Below are positions 26,583 to 35,410 of a DNA stretch of 64,000 nucleotides, in pieces. The DNA is from Cyclobacterium plantarum (GTDB lineage Bacteria; Bacteroidota; Bacteroidia; Cytophagales; Cyclobacteriaceae). The notes under the pieces are model-generated. The model was not told the origin of the DNA. It ran no database searches and worked only from the letters and a program-made list of their open reading frames with translations. The position numbers were made by a program, and so were the translations under genes. Position 1 is the stretch's first letter. Each line of letters opens with the position of its first letter. Where the stretch lies: contig NZ_JAANYN010000004.1 in the NCBI RefSeq assembly GCF_011290685.1, forward strand, positions 1-64,000. The letters are read 5' to 3'.

Positions 26583-27122
26583 TTGAGAACAGATTGGAAA
26601 TATCGCTTGGTGCTTGCTTTTCAAATGGGAGTATTATACACCCTTGCAATTTGGGCAATGGACTATTTTTCCGAAGCGCAAGAGATGGATTCGCTGCAAA
26701 GTTTATTGTTCAGGGGGCTGTTTTTCGGTATTACTTTTAGTCTGGTATTTCCTTACCTTTTTAATGGATTAGCTGGAAAAGTATTCGCCAAAATGGGTAC
26801 AAACATTAATCCGATGCTGGAGGTAATGGAAAAAATTGAAAAGGAGGCACCCGCTACCTTATTTAAAAGGCTGGAAGGTGTTGGAGGAAAGCTGTTTTTG
26901 ACAAATAAAAGAGTTATTTTTAAGTCTCACCAATTGAATATCCAACGGGGACAAACGGATATAGACTTCACATCGATCATCGGGATCGAAAAGAGAATGG
27001 TGAATAAATGGGGAAATGCGCGTCTCGTTATCCGGACGAAAGCCGGTAAGGAATATCAATTGGTCGTTTATGAGCCAGAGCTTTGGAAGAAGGAAATATA
27101 TGAAAGAATAACCTTGCAGTAA
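26583..27122 (+). CDS. membrane protein with GRAM/PH-like domain
   Basis: A 179-residue protein with two membrane segments (LVLAFQMGVLYTLAIWAMDYF and LLFRGLFFGITFSLVFPYLF) followed by a soluble part that reads like a PH/GRAM domain: EGVGGKLFLTNKRVIFKSHQ, then DFTSIIGIEKRMVNKWGNARLVIRTKAGKEYQLVVYEPELW. Such domains occur in many small bacterial membrane proteins of unknown role. The start used is a TTG because an in-frame stop lies just upstream and the first residues (RTDWKYRL) fit a basic lead into the first helix; an internal ATG at 26625 is the alternative. Confidence 0.65.
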   Translation: MRTDWKYRLVLAFQMGVLYTLAIWAMDYFSEAQEMDSLQSLLFRGLFFGITFSLVFPYLFNGLAGKVFAKMGTNINPMLEVMEKIEKEAPATLFKRLEGVGGKLFLTNKRVIFKSHQLNIQRGQTDIDFTSIIGIEKRMVNKWGNARLVIRTKAGKEYQLVVYEPELWKKEIYERITLQ

Positions 27123-27140
27123 AAAGCAGCTGGTTGGAAT

Positions 27141-27198
27141 TTTAAGCATTTCTTAAGATTCATTTAATGGATACTTAAGCGGGTAAAATCGATATTTG
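27141..27198 (+). promoter_or_regulatory. phased CTTAAG half-site array and promoter of the two-component operon
   Basis: Four six-base half-sites stand at exact 11-bp intervals: TTTAAG (27141), CTTAAG (27152), TTTAAT (27163) and CTTAAG (27174). Eleven bases after the last comes GATATTTG (27191-27198), close to the -7 consensus TAnnTTTG, and five bases later the ATG. The same arrangement with the same distances is found before the RND operon at 29771. Phased direct repeats of this kind are the usual binding pattern of OmpR-family response regulators, so this is probably the autoregulatory site of the regulator encoded next. Confidence 0.7.
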
Positions 27199-27202
27199 GT
27201 AG

Positions 27203-27871
27203 ATGAGAATTTTGATAGTTGAAGACGAGCAGGGAATTGCGGCTTTTCTCAAGCAAGGATTAGAGGAAGAGTCTTTTGCAGTGGATGTGGCCGATGAGGG
27301 TAAATCGGGCCTTAGGTTGGCTTTATCAGGAGAATACGATATCCTTTTGTTAGACTGGATGCTCCCGGGATTAAGCGGGATTGAAATTTGCAGGCAGTTT
27401 AGGAAAGAATTTCCAACCACTCCTGTCATTTTCCTTACCGCCAAGGACACGCTTGACGAAACCTTATTTGGTTTGCAGTCTGGGGCAAATGATTACATTA
27501 AAAAGCCCTTTCATTTTGAAGAAATTTTGGAGCGAATCAAAGTGCAATTAAGGCCAAAGATGGGGGAGCACTCTCTTTTTACCTTGGGAATCATTACGTT
27601 AAATACGGAAACCCATCAGGTTTTTAAAGGAAAGGAAGAAATTAATCTCACCCAGAAGGAATTTGCATTATTGGAATACCTCATCCGCAACAAAGGCAAA
27701 GTATGCCGAAGAAGCCGCATTATCGAAAGTGTGTGGGATATCCACTTCGAATACAATTCGGGTGTTATCGACGTATACATCAACGCATTGCGAAAGAAAC
27801 TTTCATTATCCGATGAAGAAAATTACATTCAGACCATCCGTGGTGTAGGTTACATCGCAAAAGAAATATGA
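27203..27871 (+). CDS. OmpR/PhoB-family response regulator
   Basis: A 222-residue two-domain regulator. The receiver has the acidic pocket VEDE (residues 7-9), the phosphoacceptor Asp51 in LLLDWMLPG, Thr in PVIFLTAKD and Lys in DYIKKPFHF. The C-terminal winged helix ends with SGVIDVYINALRKKLSL and IQTIRGVGYIAK. It resembles the CusR/CopR group that controls metal efflux. It overlaps the kinase gene (ATGA) downstream, so the pair is coupled. The phased half-sites before it and before the RND operon support a role in controlling both. The signal is most likely a metal ion such as copper or silver, by context only. Confidence 0.92.
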   Translation: MRILIVEDEQGIAAFLKQGLEEESFAVDVADEGKSGLRLALSGEYDILLLDWMLPGLSGIEICRQFRKEFPTTPVIFLTAKDTLDETLFGLQSGANDYIKKPFHFEEILERIKVQLRPKMGEHSLFTLGIITLNTETHQVFKGKEEINLTQKEFALLEYLIRNKGKVCRRSRIIESVWDIHFEYNSGVIDVYINALRKKLSLSDEENYIQTIRGVGYIAKEI

Positions 27872-29238
27872 ACCTAAGCTTCAAAAATAGAATAGCCCTG
27901 CATTATATGGTGGCGACAGCCATCATCATGGCAGTTGTTTTTGGCACCATCTTTTTGATTGTCAAGAGCACAGTAATACAAAACCTGGACAATGACTTAT
28001 CCTATGAAGCAGAAAAACATCTGAACGAAATAGAATTCGTTGAGGATAGCATTCAATTTATCAATAAGGAAGAATGGCGAGAGCGTGAGCATACAGAGAC
28101 CCAGGTAAACCCAGTATTTATTCAGTTGAATGACAAACAGGGATTGGTAATGGATAGATCTCCCAACCTGAAGCAAGATTTTTTAATTTTTAAGGGGGAC
28201 ACGGATGGAGGGCATTATAATGCCGAACTCACGGATAAACTGATAAGGCAAGTTCAATTGCCAATAAAAGATAAAGGCGAAACTAGAGGATATATTATTG
28301 CGGCCATTTCCTCCGAATCTGCCTTTTCTGTCATTACAAGATTAAGAAATGTATTATTAGCTTCCTATTTCGTGATTTTGATAGGCTTGTATTATGTATC
28401 CCGATTTTTAGCTGGAAGAAGTATGAGTCCTATTCAGGAAATGACACGTACCATCACCCATATCACTCAAAACAACCTGAATGAAAGAGTAACATTGCCT
28501 AAAAATCAGGATGAAATTTTCTTCCTTTCTTCCAGCTTCAATGACTTACTGAAGCGTATTGAAAAGGCCATTGAAAAGGAAAAGCAATTTACTTCGGATG
28601 CATCTCATGAACTCAGGACCCCACTTGCCACCTTGCGGGGTACCCTGGAGGTGCTGATCAGGAAGCCAAGATCCCAACAGGAGTACGAAGAAAAGATACT
28701 TTACAGTCTTGAAGAAATAGACCGAATGACGGCCACCTTGGAGCAACTCCTGATGTTGGCCCGCTTAGAAACATCTGCAGGAAGCAAAAAGGATTCCTTT
28801 ATCCCTATTTCAACGCTCCTTGAAGAATCTATATCGCGGTTTAAAAACCTGATCAAAGAGAAAAAATTGAAAATAAACCTAAGCATCAATCAATCCGAAA
28901 AAGCACTTTTGCCTCATTTCTACAGCAATATCATCGTGGACAATATCCTTAACAATGCTATTAAATATTCGAATAATGGGGGGACGATAAGTATCGGTGT
29001 GGATTATGTCGGCGGTCGAATCATCTGTAATGTTACGGATGAAGGAATCGGAATTAAAGAGGAGGATTTAAACAATATTTACGACAGTTTCTATCGATCT
29101 GATGCCTTAAATCACAGGCAAATTCAGGGAAATGGTCTGGGACTGGCTATAGCAAAGAAATGTGCCAATGCCATTCAAGCTGAATTGAATGTTAGCAGCA
29201 CCTACGGTCAGGGCACCAATGTGATGATTACTTTTTAA
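27868..29238 (+). CDS. sensor histidine kinase
   Basis: A 456-residue membrane kinase: first helix MVATAIIMAVVFGTIFLIV, a periplasmic sensor region of about 130 residues, a second helix (LLASYFVILIGLYYVSRFLA), a HAMP domain (SPIQEMTRTITHITQNNLNERV), the dimerisation domain with His247 in FTSDASHELRTPLATLRG, and an ATPase domain with NIVDNILNNAIKYS, DEGIGIKEEDL and GNGLGLAIAKK. It should phosphorylate the regulator encoded upstream. The sensor region lacks an obvious Cys/His metal cluster, so the stimulus cannot be stated; CusS-like metal sensing is inferred from the neighbouring pump. Confidence 0.92.
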   Translation: MNLSFKNRIALHYMVATAIIMAVVFGTIFLIVKSTVIQNLDNDLSYEAEKHLNEIEFVEDSIQFINKEEWREREHTETQVNPVFIQLNDKQGLVMDRSPNLKQDFLIFKGDTDGGHYNAELTDKLIRQVQLPIKDKGETRGYIIAAISSESAFSVITRLRNVLLASYFVILIGLYYVSRFLAGRSMSPIQEMTRTITHITQNNLNERVTLPKNQDEIFFLSSSFNDLLKRIEKAIEKEKQFTSDASHELRTPLATLRGTLEVLIRKPRSQQEYEEKILYSLEEIDRMTATLEQLLMLARLETSAGSKKDSFIPISTLLEESISRFKNLIKEKKLKINLSINQSEKALLPHFYSNIIVDNILNNAIKYSNNGGTISIGVDYVGGRIICNVTDEGIGIKEEDLNNIYDSFYRSDALNHRQIQGNGLGLAIAKKCANAIQAELNVSSTYGQGTNVMITF

Positions 29239-29330
29239 CTTAATTTGTCTGGATGAAATCGACAGGATTAAAATCATCATTAAACACACAGGGCAATGAT
29301 TATTTTAATTGTCAAAGATTCCATAGCCTG

Positions 29331-29346
29331 CCCCGACTAATCGGGG
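29331..29346. repeat. short dispersed palindrome, copy 1
   Basis: CCCCGA-CTAA-TCGGGG is a perfect 6-bp stem with a 4-nt loop, preceded by ATAGCCTG. Related palindromes with the same CCTG-YCC core are found at 37159 and 51933. It lies between the kinase gene and the VIT relic and could act as a repeat element or a weak terminator. Confidence 0.45.
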
Positions 29347-29427
29347 TGACCATTAGGAAACAATTATAGACACATGAAAGAATAAATCCGTGGAAATCCA
29401 AAAAAACTACCTTCTCTGTCACCGTAA

Positions 29428-29762
29428 ATGGATCGCATGATGAGAAATCCGAAAAACAATTACCTGGACAATCACTACATTCATAGAAGTAACTGGCTTA
29501 GGGCAGCTGTCTTGGCTGCTAATGATGGTATCTTGTCAACTGCAAGTCTTGCAATCGGCGTAGCTGCAGCAAGTGATTTGAGGGATCCGATTATTATTTA
29601 TATGGATTCGCGCTCCTTTTTCTAATACTACTAGGTGTATTGGCAGCGAAGGCTGGAGGGTCCAATATCACCAAAGCCATTATTAGAATTACTTTTTGGG
29701 GCACGGTGGCCATGGGTATTTCCGCTTTAGTTGGCTACTTCCTGGGAGAAGGACTAAAATAA
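29428..29762 (+). pseudogene. VIT/CCC1-family transporter gene with large internal deletion
   Basis: The first 50 codons read NYLDNHYIHRSNWLRAAVLA, then ANDGILSTASLAIGVAAAS, the standard opening of VIT1/CCC1 iron-manganese transporters. After SDLRDPII the frame shifts, and the text jumps to the family's C-terminus in another frame: FALLFLILLGVLAAKAGG, then ITFWGTVAMGISALVGYFLG and a stop at 29762. About 120-150 residues from the middle are missing. The gene is dead. It stands between the metal-type two-component system and the RND pump, so a metal transporter has been lost from this island. Confidence 0.85.
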
Positions 29763-29770
29763 ATACCATT

Positions 29771-29828
29771 CTTAAGCCAATCTTAAGAAAGTCTTGAGAA
29801 AGGCTTTAGGACTGGTCGGCTACATTTG
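29771..29828 (+). promoter_or_regulatory. phased CTTAAG half-site array and promoter of the RND operon
   Basis: Half-sites CTTAAG (29771), CTTAAG (29782), CTTGAG (29793) and CTTTAG (29804) stand exactly 11 bp apart. Eleven bases after the last comes TACATTTG (29821-29828), a full match to TAnnTTTG. The number of sites, their phasing and their distance to the -7 box equal those before the response regulator gene at 27141. This is the likely binding site of that regulator and the promoter of the pump operon. Confidence 0.75.
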
Positions 29829-29855
29829 GTAAGTAATACCAAATGCAGCCCATCA

Positions 29856-32800
29856 ATGTTAGAGAAGATCATACAATACAGTATTCACCACAAACTGATC
29901 GTGCTTTTATTCTCAGCCGGAGTGATCGCTTTTGGAATTTATTCCCTTACTGAGATTCCCATTGGAGCTGTTCCGGATGTCACCAACAATCAGGTGCAAA
30001 TCATCACCACGTCGCGAAATTTGGCTACTGAAGACGTGGAGAAATTCCTTACCTATCCGGTAGAGTTGGAAATGGCCAACCTGCCCAATGTGAAAGAAAT
30101 AAGATCCATTTCTAAGTTTGGGCTCTCCGTGGTAACGGTGGTTTTTGATGATAAAATTGGCACCTATCTTCCCCGACAACTCATCGCTGAAAAAATAAAG
30201 GCAGCCGAAGATAAAATTCCTGCCGGATTTGGAAAACCTTTCATGGGGCCTATCACCACTGGCCTGGGTGAGATTTATCAGTATGTCATTGAGGTGGATT
30301 CGGCACATCGTGACCGGTATTCATTAGCGGATATGCGTACCATACAAGATTGGGTGGTCAGGCGTCGACTTTCCGGCATACCGGGAGTGGTAGAGGTAAA
30401 TACCTGGGGCGGTCATCTCAAACAGTACGAAGTGGCGCTCAATCCGGAAAAACTCCGGAGTTTGAATATCTCTATTTCCCAGGCCTTTTCGGCATTGGAA
30501 AAAAACAATAGCGTGGCCGGAGGGGGCTACATTGAAAAAACCAACCAAACTTATTTTATCAGAGGGGAAGGCATGGTAAGCTCCCTGGAAGATATAGAAA
30601 ACATCGTGGTTGAAAACCGAAAAGGTACCCCCGTTTTTATTAAAGACGTCGCGACCGTAGGTTTTGGACATGCCACCCGATTTGGTGCCATAACGGGCAA
30701 TGGAGAAGGAGAAAAAGTGTTGGGGCAAGTGATGATGCTCAAAGGAGCCAACTCAAAAGCAACCATAGAGGCAGTAAAAGAAAGAGTTGCCGAGATATCG
30801 GCTGCCCTACCTCAGGGTATCCGTATCAATCCCTTTTTGGAGCGAAGTGAGCTTATCGGTAAAACTACCTTTACTATAGCCGAAAATCTGATTTTAGGTT
30901 GTTTAATCGTGATTTTTGTCGTGGTGCTGCTGCTTGGCAATATACGGTCCGGCCTGGTGGTAGCATCCGTCATTCCAATGTGTTTGCTTTTTGCTTTATC
31001 CCTCATGTATATCTTCGGAGTGGATGCCAACCTGATGAGTCTGGGAGCCATTGACTTTGGAATTATCATAGATGGTGCGGTGATTATAGTAGAATTCATA
31101 GCCTACAAAATAACGGCAGAGAGGTCCACATTGATGGCATTGCCCAAAGGAGAAAAACAAAATTACATAGATAAAATTACCCATCATGGTGCCAGCAAAA
31201 TGATGCACTCTGCTGTATTTGGTCAGCTTATTATCATCATTGTGTTCATTCCCATTCTCTCGTTGGTGGGCGTGGAAGGAAAAATGTTCAGGCCAATGGC
31301 CATGGTATTTTCGTTTGCATTGATTGGAGCGATGATCATGTGTTTTACTTACGTACCCGTAATGGCTTCTTTGTTTATTAAGCCATCTGACCCTGACAAA
31401 AAAACAATTTCCTCCCGCCTCATCACTTTTTTGGAAAACAAGTACAGACCAACCATGGCCTGGGCACTTCGGGAGAAAAAAATCGTTTTGAGCTTATCAG
31501 CTGCCTTGATGATTGTAGTTGGCATTCTCTTTAGTCGCATGGGAGGTGAATTTGTACCTACACTGGACGAAGGTGATTTTGTTATCCAACCCGTACTTAA
31601 AACAGGCACTTCCTTAACCAATACGATTAAAGCCACTACCCGTATGGAAAAGATCCTTTTGCAATTTCCTGAGGTAAAGCAGGTTGTGAGTAGGATTGGA
31701 GCGGCCGAAGTACCCACGGACCCCATGTCTATGGAAGAAAGTGATGTTATAATCAAACTGATTCCAAAAGGCGAATGGGTTTCAGCCGAAAGCAAGGACC
31801 AGTTAGCTAATAAATTTAAGGAAGCACTTTCAGCCGAAATCCCAGGGGTGGACTTTGAGTTTACCCAACCTATCGAAATGCGCTTCAATGAATTGATCAC
31901 CGGAGTGCGTGCCGATTTGGCCATTAAAATTTTTGGTGAGGACCTGGACATTCTTTACAACAAGGCCCTGGAGGTGGAAAAGGCCATTCAACATATCGAA
32001 GGTGCAGCCGATATTATCGTCGAGAAAGTGGCGGGTCTCCCACAGATGTCGGTGAATTATAACCGGCAAATGATTGCAAAATATGGGATGAATGTGAATG
32101 AACTCAACAGCATCATCACCATGGGTTTTGCCGGGAAAGCTGCCGGAACCGTATTTGAAGGTGAAAAGCAATTTGATTTAGTGGTTCGTTTTGATCAGGA
32201 ACACCACCGGGATTTGGAGGATATTGAAATGGCGACCGTCCAGCTACCAAATGGAAACCAGGTTCCTCTCAGTGAATTTGCAACTGTCAGTTATACCACG
32301 GGGCCAGCTAAAATTTCGAGAGACGATACGAAACGGAGGATTGTGGTTGGGGTAAACGTACGGGGCCGGGATTTAGAATCGGTGGTGAAAGACGTGCAGC
32401 AGGTCATCAATAGCAAGATTGATTTACCAATTGGCTACACGGTGGAATATGGAGGTCAGTTTGAAAACCTGAGAACTGCCAGAGACCGTTTAATGGTGGC
32501 AGTACCCATAGCCCTTATTTTAATATTTATCCTTCTCTATTTTGCCTTTAATTCGGTGAAAGAAGCCCTTATAATTTACAGTGCCATTCCCATGTCAGCC
32601 GTGGGTGGGGTCATCCTGTTGTACATTAGGGATATGCCATTCAGTATTTCAGCAGGGGTTGGATTTATCGCACTCTTTGGGATCGCTGTACTGAATGGGA
32701 TCGTCCTGATTGAAGAGTTTAAAGACCTAAAGGCGCAGGGCATCCAGGACATCAACAGACGGATTTTGATGGGTACCAGGAACCGGTTACGACCGGTACT

Positions 32801-34187
32801 ACTCACGGCATCGGCCGCAGCATTGGGTTTTTTGCCCATGGCCATTTCCACTTCCGCCGGAGCAGAGGTGCAAAGGCCCTTGGCTACCGTAGTGGTAGGA
32901 GGACTAATATCAGCAACCGCACTTACCTTGGTGGTATTACCCGTTCTTTACGCTTTGTTTGATAGGAAAGGGCATTTTCCAAAAGTAAAGTCAACAGTAC
33001 AAGGCATGGTGATCTTGCTTTTTCTAGGCCTTCCTGCATTTGGATACGGTCAGGGTGAAAAAATTTCGGCCAATCAGGCAGTGGAAATTGCCTTAGAAAA
33101 TAATAGGGGTTTACAAGCATCTTATCAACGGGTAGAGCAAAGTAAGCAATTGTTGGGAAGTGCCATTGACATTGGTAAAACGGAGTTTTATTATAATAAA
33201 GATGAGAACAATATAGCCCCCAATGATTTGGCGCTCAATGTTTGGGGAATTAGTCAATCAATAAAATTCCCCACTGTTTACGGTTCACAGCGGAATGTGA
33301 TGAAAGGTGAAATCCAATTGGCTACTGACCAAAATGCCATGGATAACTATCTGGTAACCAAGGAGGTGTTGAAAGCCTACCACGAAATCGTCTATTGGCA
33401 GGAGATGCTTACTAATTTCAGCTACCTGGATAGTCTGTACAATACCTTTGAGCATGCTGCTAATAGGAAATTTGAGCAAGGAGAGTCCAATTACCTGGAG
33501 AAATTAACCGCTGAGACTAAAAGTAAGGAAATTTCTATCCAGCTACGGCAGATTCAGGAGAGCCGCCAAAAAGCGCGCATTAGGTTGAACAAATGGCTTC
33601 AATCAAGCTCGGAATACACGGCCATCAGTCAATCACTTACCCGGTTGGAATTAAAACCGATGGATACACTAAGCCATCCTGCACTTCAATACTATTCGGA
33701 TGCTTTAACACTTGCCGACAGAAAAATTAATCTGGAAAAACAGCAACTGCTGCCAGATTTGAAAGCTTCTGTTTTCAGGGGTATCAATAGCGGAACAGGG
33801 ATTCAAACCTATCCAGGCTTTCAGGTAGGTATTGGGATACCATTATGGTTTGGTGCACAAAAGTCTAAAATAGACGCTGCTAAAACGGGGGCTTCCATTC
33901 TGGAATCCCAATCCGAAAATTATAAAATGCAGCTGATTTCGCAATATCGGTCGCTTCGTTCAGACTTGAGAAAATATGAAGAGGGGATCAACTATTACCA
34001 CATGTCAGGGAAAAAGCTTTCCGAAGAAACCCTTATCCATGCCACAAAAGCCTTTCAAAACGGTGAAATTGATTTTCTCCAGTACGTCCAATTGCTGGAA
34101 AATGCAACAACGATTGAAACAAACTATTTGAGCACCCTTTTTCAGTACAACATGACAGTACTGGAAGCGAACTACTTAATGAATTAA
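29856..34187 (+). CDS. CusA/CzcA-type heavy-metal RND pump fused to a TolC-like outer-membrane factor
   Basis: A 1443-residue fusion. Residues 1 to about 1045 are a complete HME-RND proton antiporter: start MLEKIIQYSIHHKLIVLLF, GAVPDVTNNQVQI, and the proton-relay helix SLGAIDFGIIIDGAV with Asp near 399 and 405. Then a thirteenth hydrophobic stretch (about 1050-1066) ending LPAFGYGQ looks like an internal signal peptide. The rest (about 1067-1443) is a CusC/TolC-like factor: SANQAVEIALENNRGLQASY, long helices and LPDLKASVF. The factor must reach the outer membrane, so cleavage at the internal signal is plausible. It is 2 nt ahead of the adaptor gene. The metal (Cu/Ag or Co/Zn/Cd) is not decided by the sequence. 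The ATG at 29856 is used; a TTG at 29826 lies inside the promoter. Confidence 0.92.
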   Translation: MLEKIIQYSIHHKLIVLLFSAGVIAFGIYSLTEIPIGAVPDVTNNQVQIITTSRNLATEDVEKFLTYPVELEMANLPNVKEIRSISKFGLSVVTVVFDDKIGTYLPRQLIAEKIKAAEDKIPAGFGKPFMGPITTGLGEIYQYVIEVDSAHRDRYSLADMRTIQDWVVRRRLSGIPGVVEVNTWGGHLKQYEVALNPEKLRSLNISISQAFSALEKNNSVAGGGYIEKTNQTYFIRGEGMVSSLEDIENIVVENRKGTPVFIKDVATVGFGHATRFGAITGNGEGEKVLGQVMMLKGANSKATIEAVKERVAEISAALPQGIRINPFLERSELIGKTTFTIAENLILGCLIVIFVVVLLLGNIRSGLVVASVIPMCLLFALSLMYIFGVDANLMSLGAIDFGIIIDGAVIIVEFIAYKITAERSTLMALPKGEKQNYIDKITHHGASKMMHSAVFGQLIIIIVFIPILSLVGVEGKMFRPMAMVFSFALIGAMIMCFTYVPVMASLFIKPSDPDKKTISSRLITFLENKYRPTMAWALREKKIVLSLSAALMIVVGILFSRMGGEFVPTLDEGDFVIQPVLKTGTSLTNTIKATTRMEKILLQFPEVKQVVSRIGAAEVPTDPMSMEESDVIIKLIPKGEWVSAESKDQLANKFKEALSAEIPGVDFEFTQPIEMRFNELITGVRADLAIKIFGEDLDILYNKALEVEKAIQHIEGAADIIVEKVAGLPQMSVNYNRQMIAKYGMNVNELNSIITMGFAGKAAGTVFEGEKQFDLVVRFDQEHHRDLEDIEMATVQLPNGNQVPLSEFATVSYTTGPAKISRDDTKRRIVVGVNVRGRDLESVVKDVQQVINSKIDLPIGYTVEYGGQFENLRTARDRLMVAVPIALILIFILLYFAFNSVKEALIIYSAIPMSAVGGVILLYIRDMPFSISAGVGFIALFGIAVLNGIVLIEEFKDLKAQGIQDINRRILMGTRNRLRPVLLTASAAALGFLPMAISTSAGAEVQRPLATVVVGGLISATALTLVVLPVLYALFDRKGHFPKVKSTVQGMVILLFLGLPAFGYGQGEKISANQAVEIALENNRGLQASYQRVEQSKQLLGSAIDIGKTEFYYNKDENNIAPNDLALNVWGISQSIKFPTVYGSQRNVMKGEIQLATDQNAMDNYLVTKEVLKAYHEIVYWQEMLTNFSYLDSLYNTFEHAANRKFEQGESNYLEKLTAETKSKEISIQLRQIQESRQKARIRLNKWLQSSSEYTAISQSLTRLELKPMDTLSHPALQYYSDALTLADRKINLEKQQLLPDLKASVFRGINSGTGIQTYPGFQVGIGIPLWFGAQKSKIDAAKTGASILESQSENYKMQLISQYRSLRSDLRKYEEGINYYHMSGKKLSEETLIHATKAFQNGEIDFLQYVQLLENATTIETNYLSTLFQYNMTVLEANYLMN

Positions 34188-34188
34188 T

Positions 34189-35379
34189 ATGAACTTCGCA
34201 TACCTAAAAACCAGAAGTAATCACCCTATAAACCGGCCTGCCTTTGGCTTCTGGATCATTTCGGTTATCGTTGGGCTTTCTTCCTGTTCTTCCAGTTCGG
34301 ATCCGGAAGTGGCTTCCAATGTTGCCCAGGAATCGTCTGGGGTGGAAACTTATGAGATTTCTACAACTCAATTTCAGTCCTCCAACATGACTTTGGGAAC
34401 CATGGAAAAGGTGCCCTTCCATGAAGTGGTAAAAGCCAAAGGCATGATTGATGTACCGCCCGAAAACCGTGCCGCGGTAAGCAGTTATTTTGGTGGGACG
34501 GTGAAAGAAATCCGTTTATTGCCAGGCCAAAGTGTGAAAAAAGGGCAAGAGCTTTTCGTTCTCGAAAATCCGGATTATGTACAGATTCAACAGGATTTTC
34601 TGGAAGCAAAGGGGCAATTGGCCTATCTCCAATCGGACTATGAGCGACAGAAAAACCTGGTTCAGGACAGTATCAGTTCTCAAAAGAAATTTCTTAAAGC
34701 TGAATCTGACTACACGGTTACGAGAGCCAGAGTAGCATCTTTAGGCAAAAAATTGGCGCTTATGAACATCGATCCCAGTACCTTCACCATAGAAAACATC
34801 CGCACCAGCCTTTCTGTACGATCTCCTATAAGTGGGTATGTGACGGAAGTGGCCATTTCAAAGGGGGCTTTCCTGACTCCATCACAAATGGCCGTTACCA
34901 TAGTCAATACAGACCACGTTCACCTGGAAATGAACGTGTTTGAGAAGGACCTGGCAAAAATAAGTGTTGGACAACCCATTCGTTTCAGGATTCAGGAAGA
35001 CAATAGTAAAGAATATGAAGCATTCATTTACTTAATCAGTAAAACCATTGACCCGGAAGAAAGGACTTTGGGGATTCATGGGCATTTAGTGGACGAAAAA
35101 CTTGCGGAAAGATTCAATCCCGGTATGTATGTCGAAGCGGTTATTTATACTACCTCAGAAGAAAAATGGGCATTGCCCAAAGATGCGTTGGTTGAAATCG
35201 AGGGATACTTTTATGTTTTAACACTTCAAAATAGTCCGGAAACAGGCTATACGCTAATTAAAAGGGAAGTCAAAACTGGCCTTTCCAATAGTAGCCATGT
35301 TGAAATCTTAGATTCCCCGGGTCTGGATGAAACCACCAAATTCCTTCTTAACGGAACATTTAATCTTATTAAAGAATAG
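34189..35379 (+). CDS. RND efflux periplasmic adaptor (membrane fusion) lipoprotein
   Basis: A 396-residue adaptor of the CusB/CzcB type. The N-terminus carries a lipobox (VGLSSC-SSSSD), so it is anchored in a membrane by lipid. The lipoyl-like halves are visible (ENRAAVSSYFGGTVKEIRLLPGQSVKKGQELFVLENPDY and IRTSLSVRSPISGYVTEVAISKGAFLT), flanking a helical hairpin (QQDFLEAKGQLAYLQSDYER), followed by the beta-barrel part. No separate metal-chaperone domain of the CusF type is present. It links pump and outer-membrane factor, both encoded in the fusion gene upstream. Confidence 0.92.
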   Translation: MNFAYLKTRSNHPINRPAFGFWIISVIVGLSSCSSSSDPEVASNVAQESSGVETYEISTTQFQSSNMTLGTMEKVPFHEVVKAKGMIDVPPENRAAVSSYFGGTVKEIRLLPGQSVKKGQELFVLENPDYVQIQQDFLEAKGQLAYLQSDYERQKNLVQDSISSQKKFLKAESDYTVTRARVASLGKKLALMNIDPSTFTIENIRTSLSVRSPISGYVTEVAISKGAFLTPSQMAVTIVNTDHVHLEMNVFEKDLAKISVGQPIRFRIQEDNSKEYEAFIYLISKTIDPEERTLGIHGHLVDEKLAERFNPGMYVEAVIYTTSEEKWALPKDALVEIEGYFYVLTLQNSPETGYTLIKREVKTGLSNSSHVEILDSPGLDETTKFLLNGTFNLIKE

Positions 35380-35410
35380 TGATGTGTAAAGGATATTTTC
35401 ACTTAGGTAA

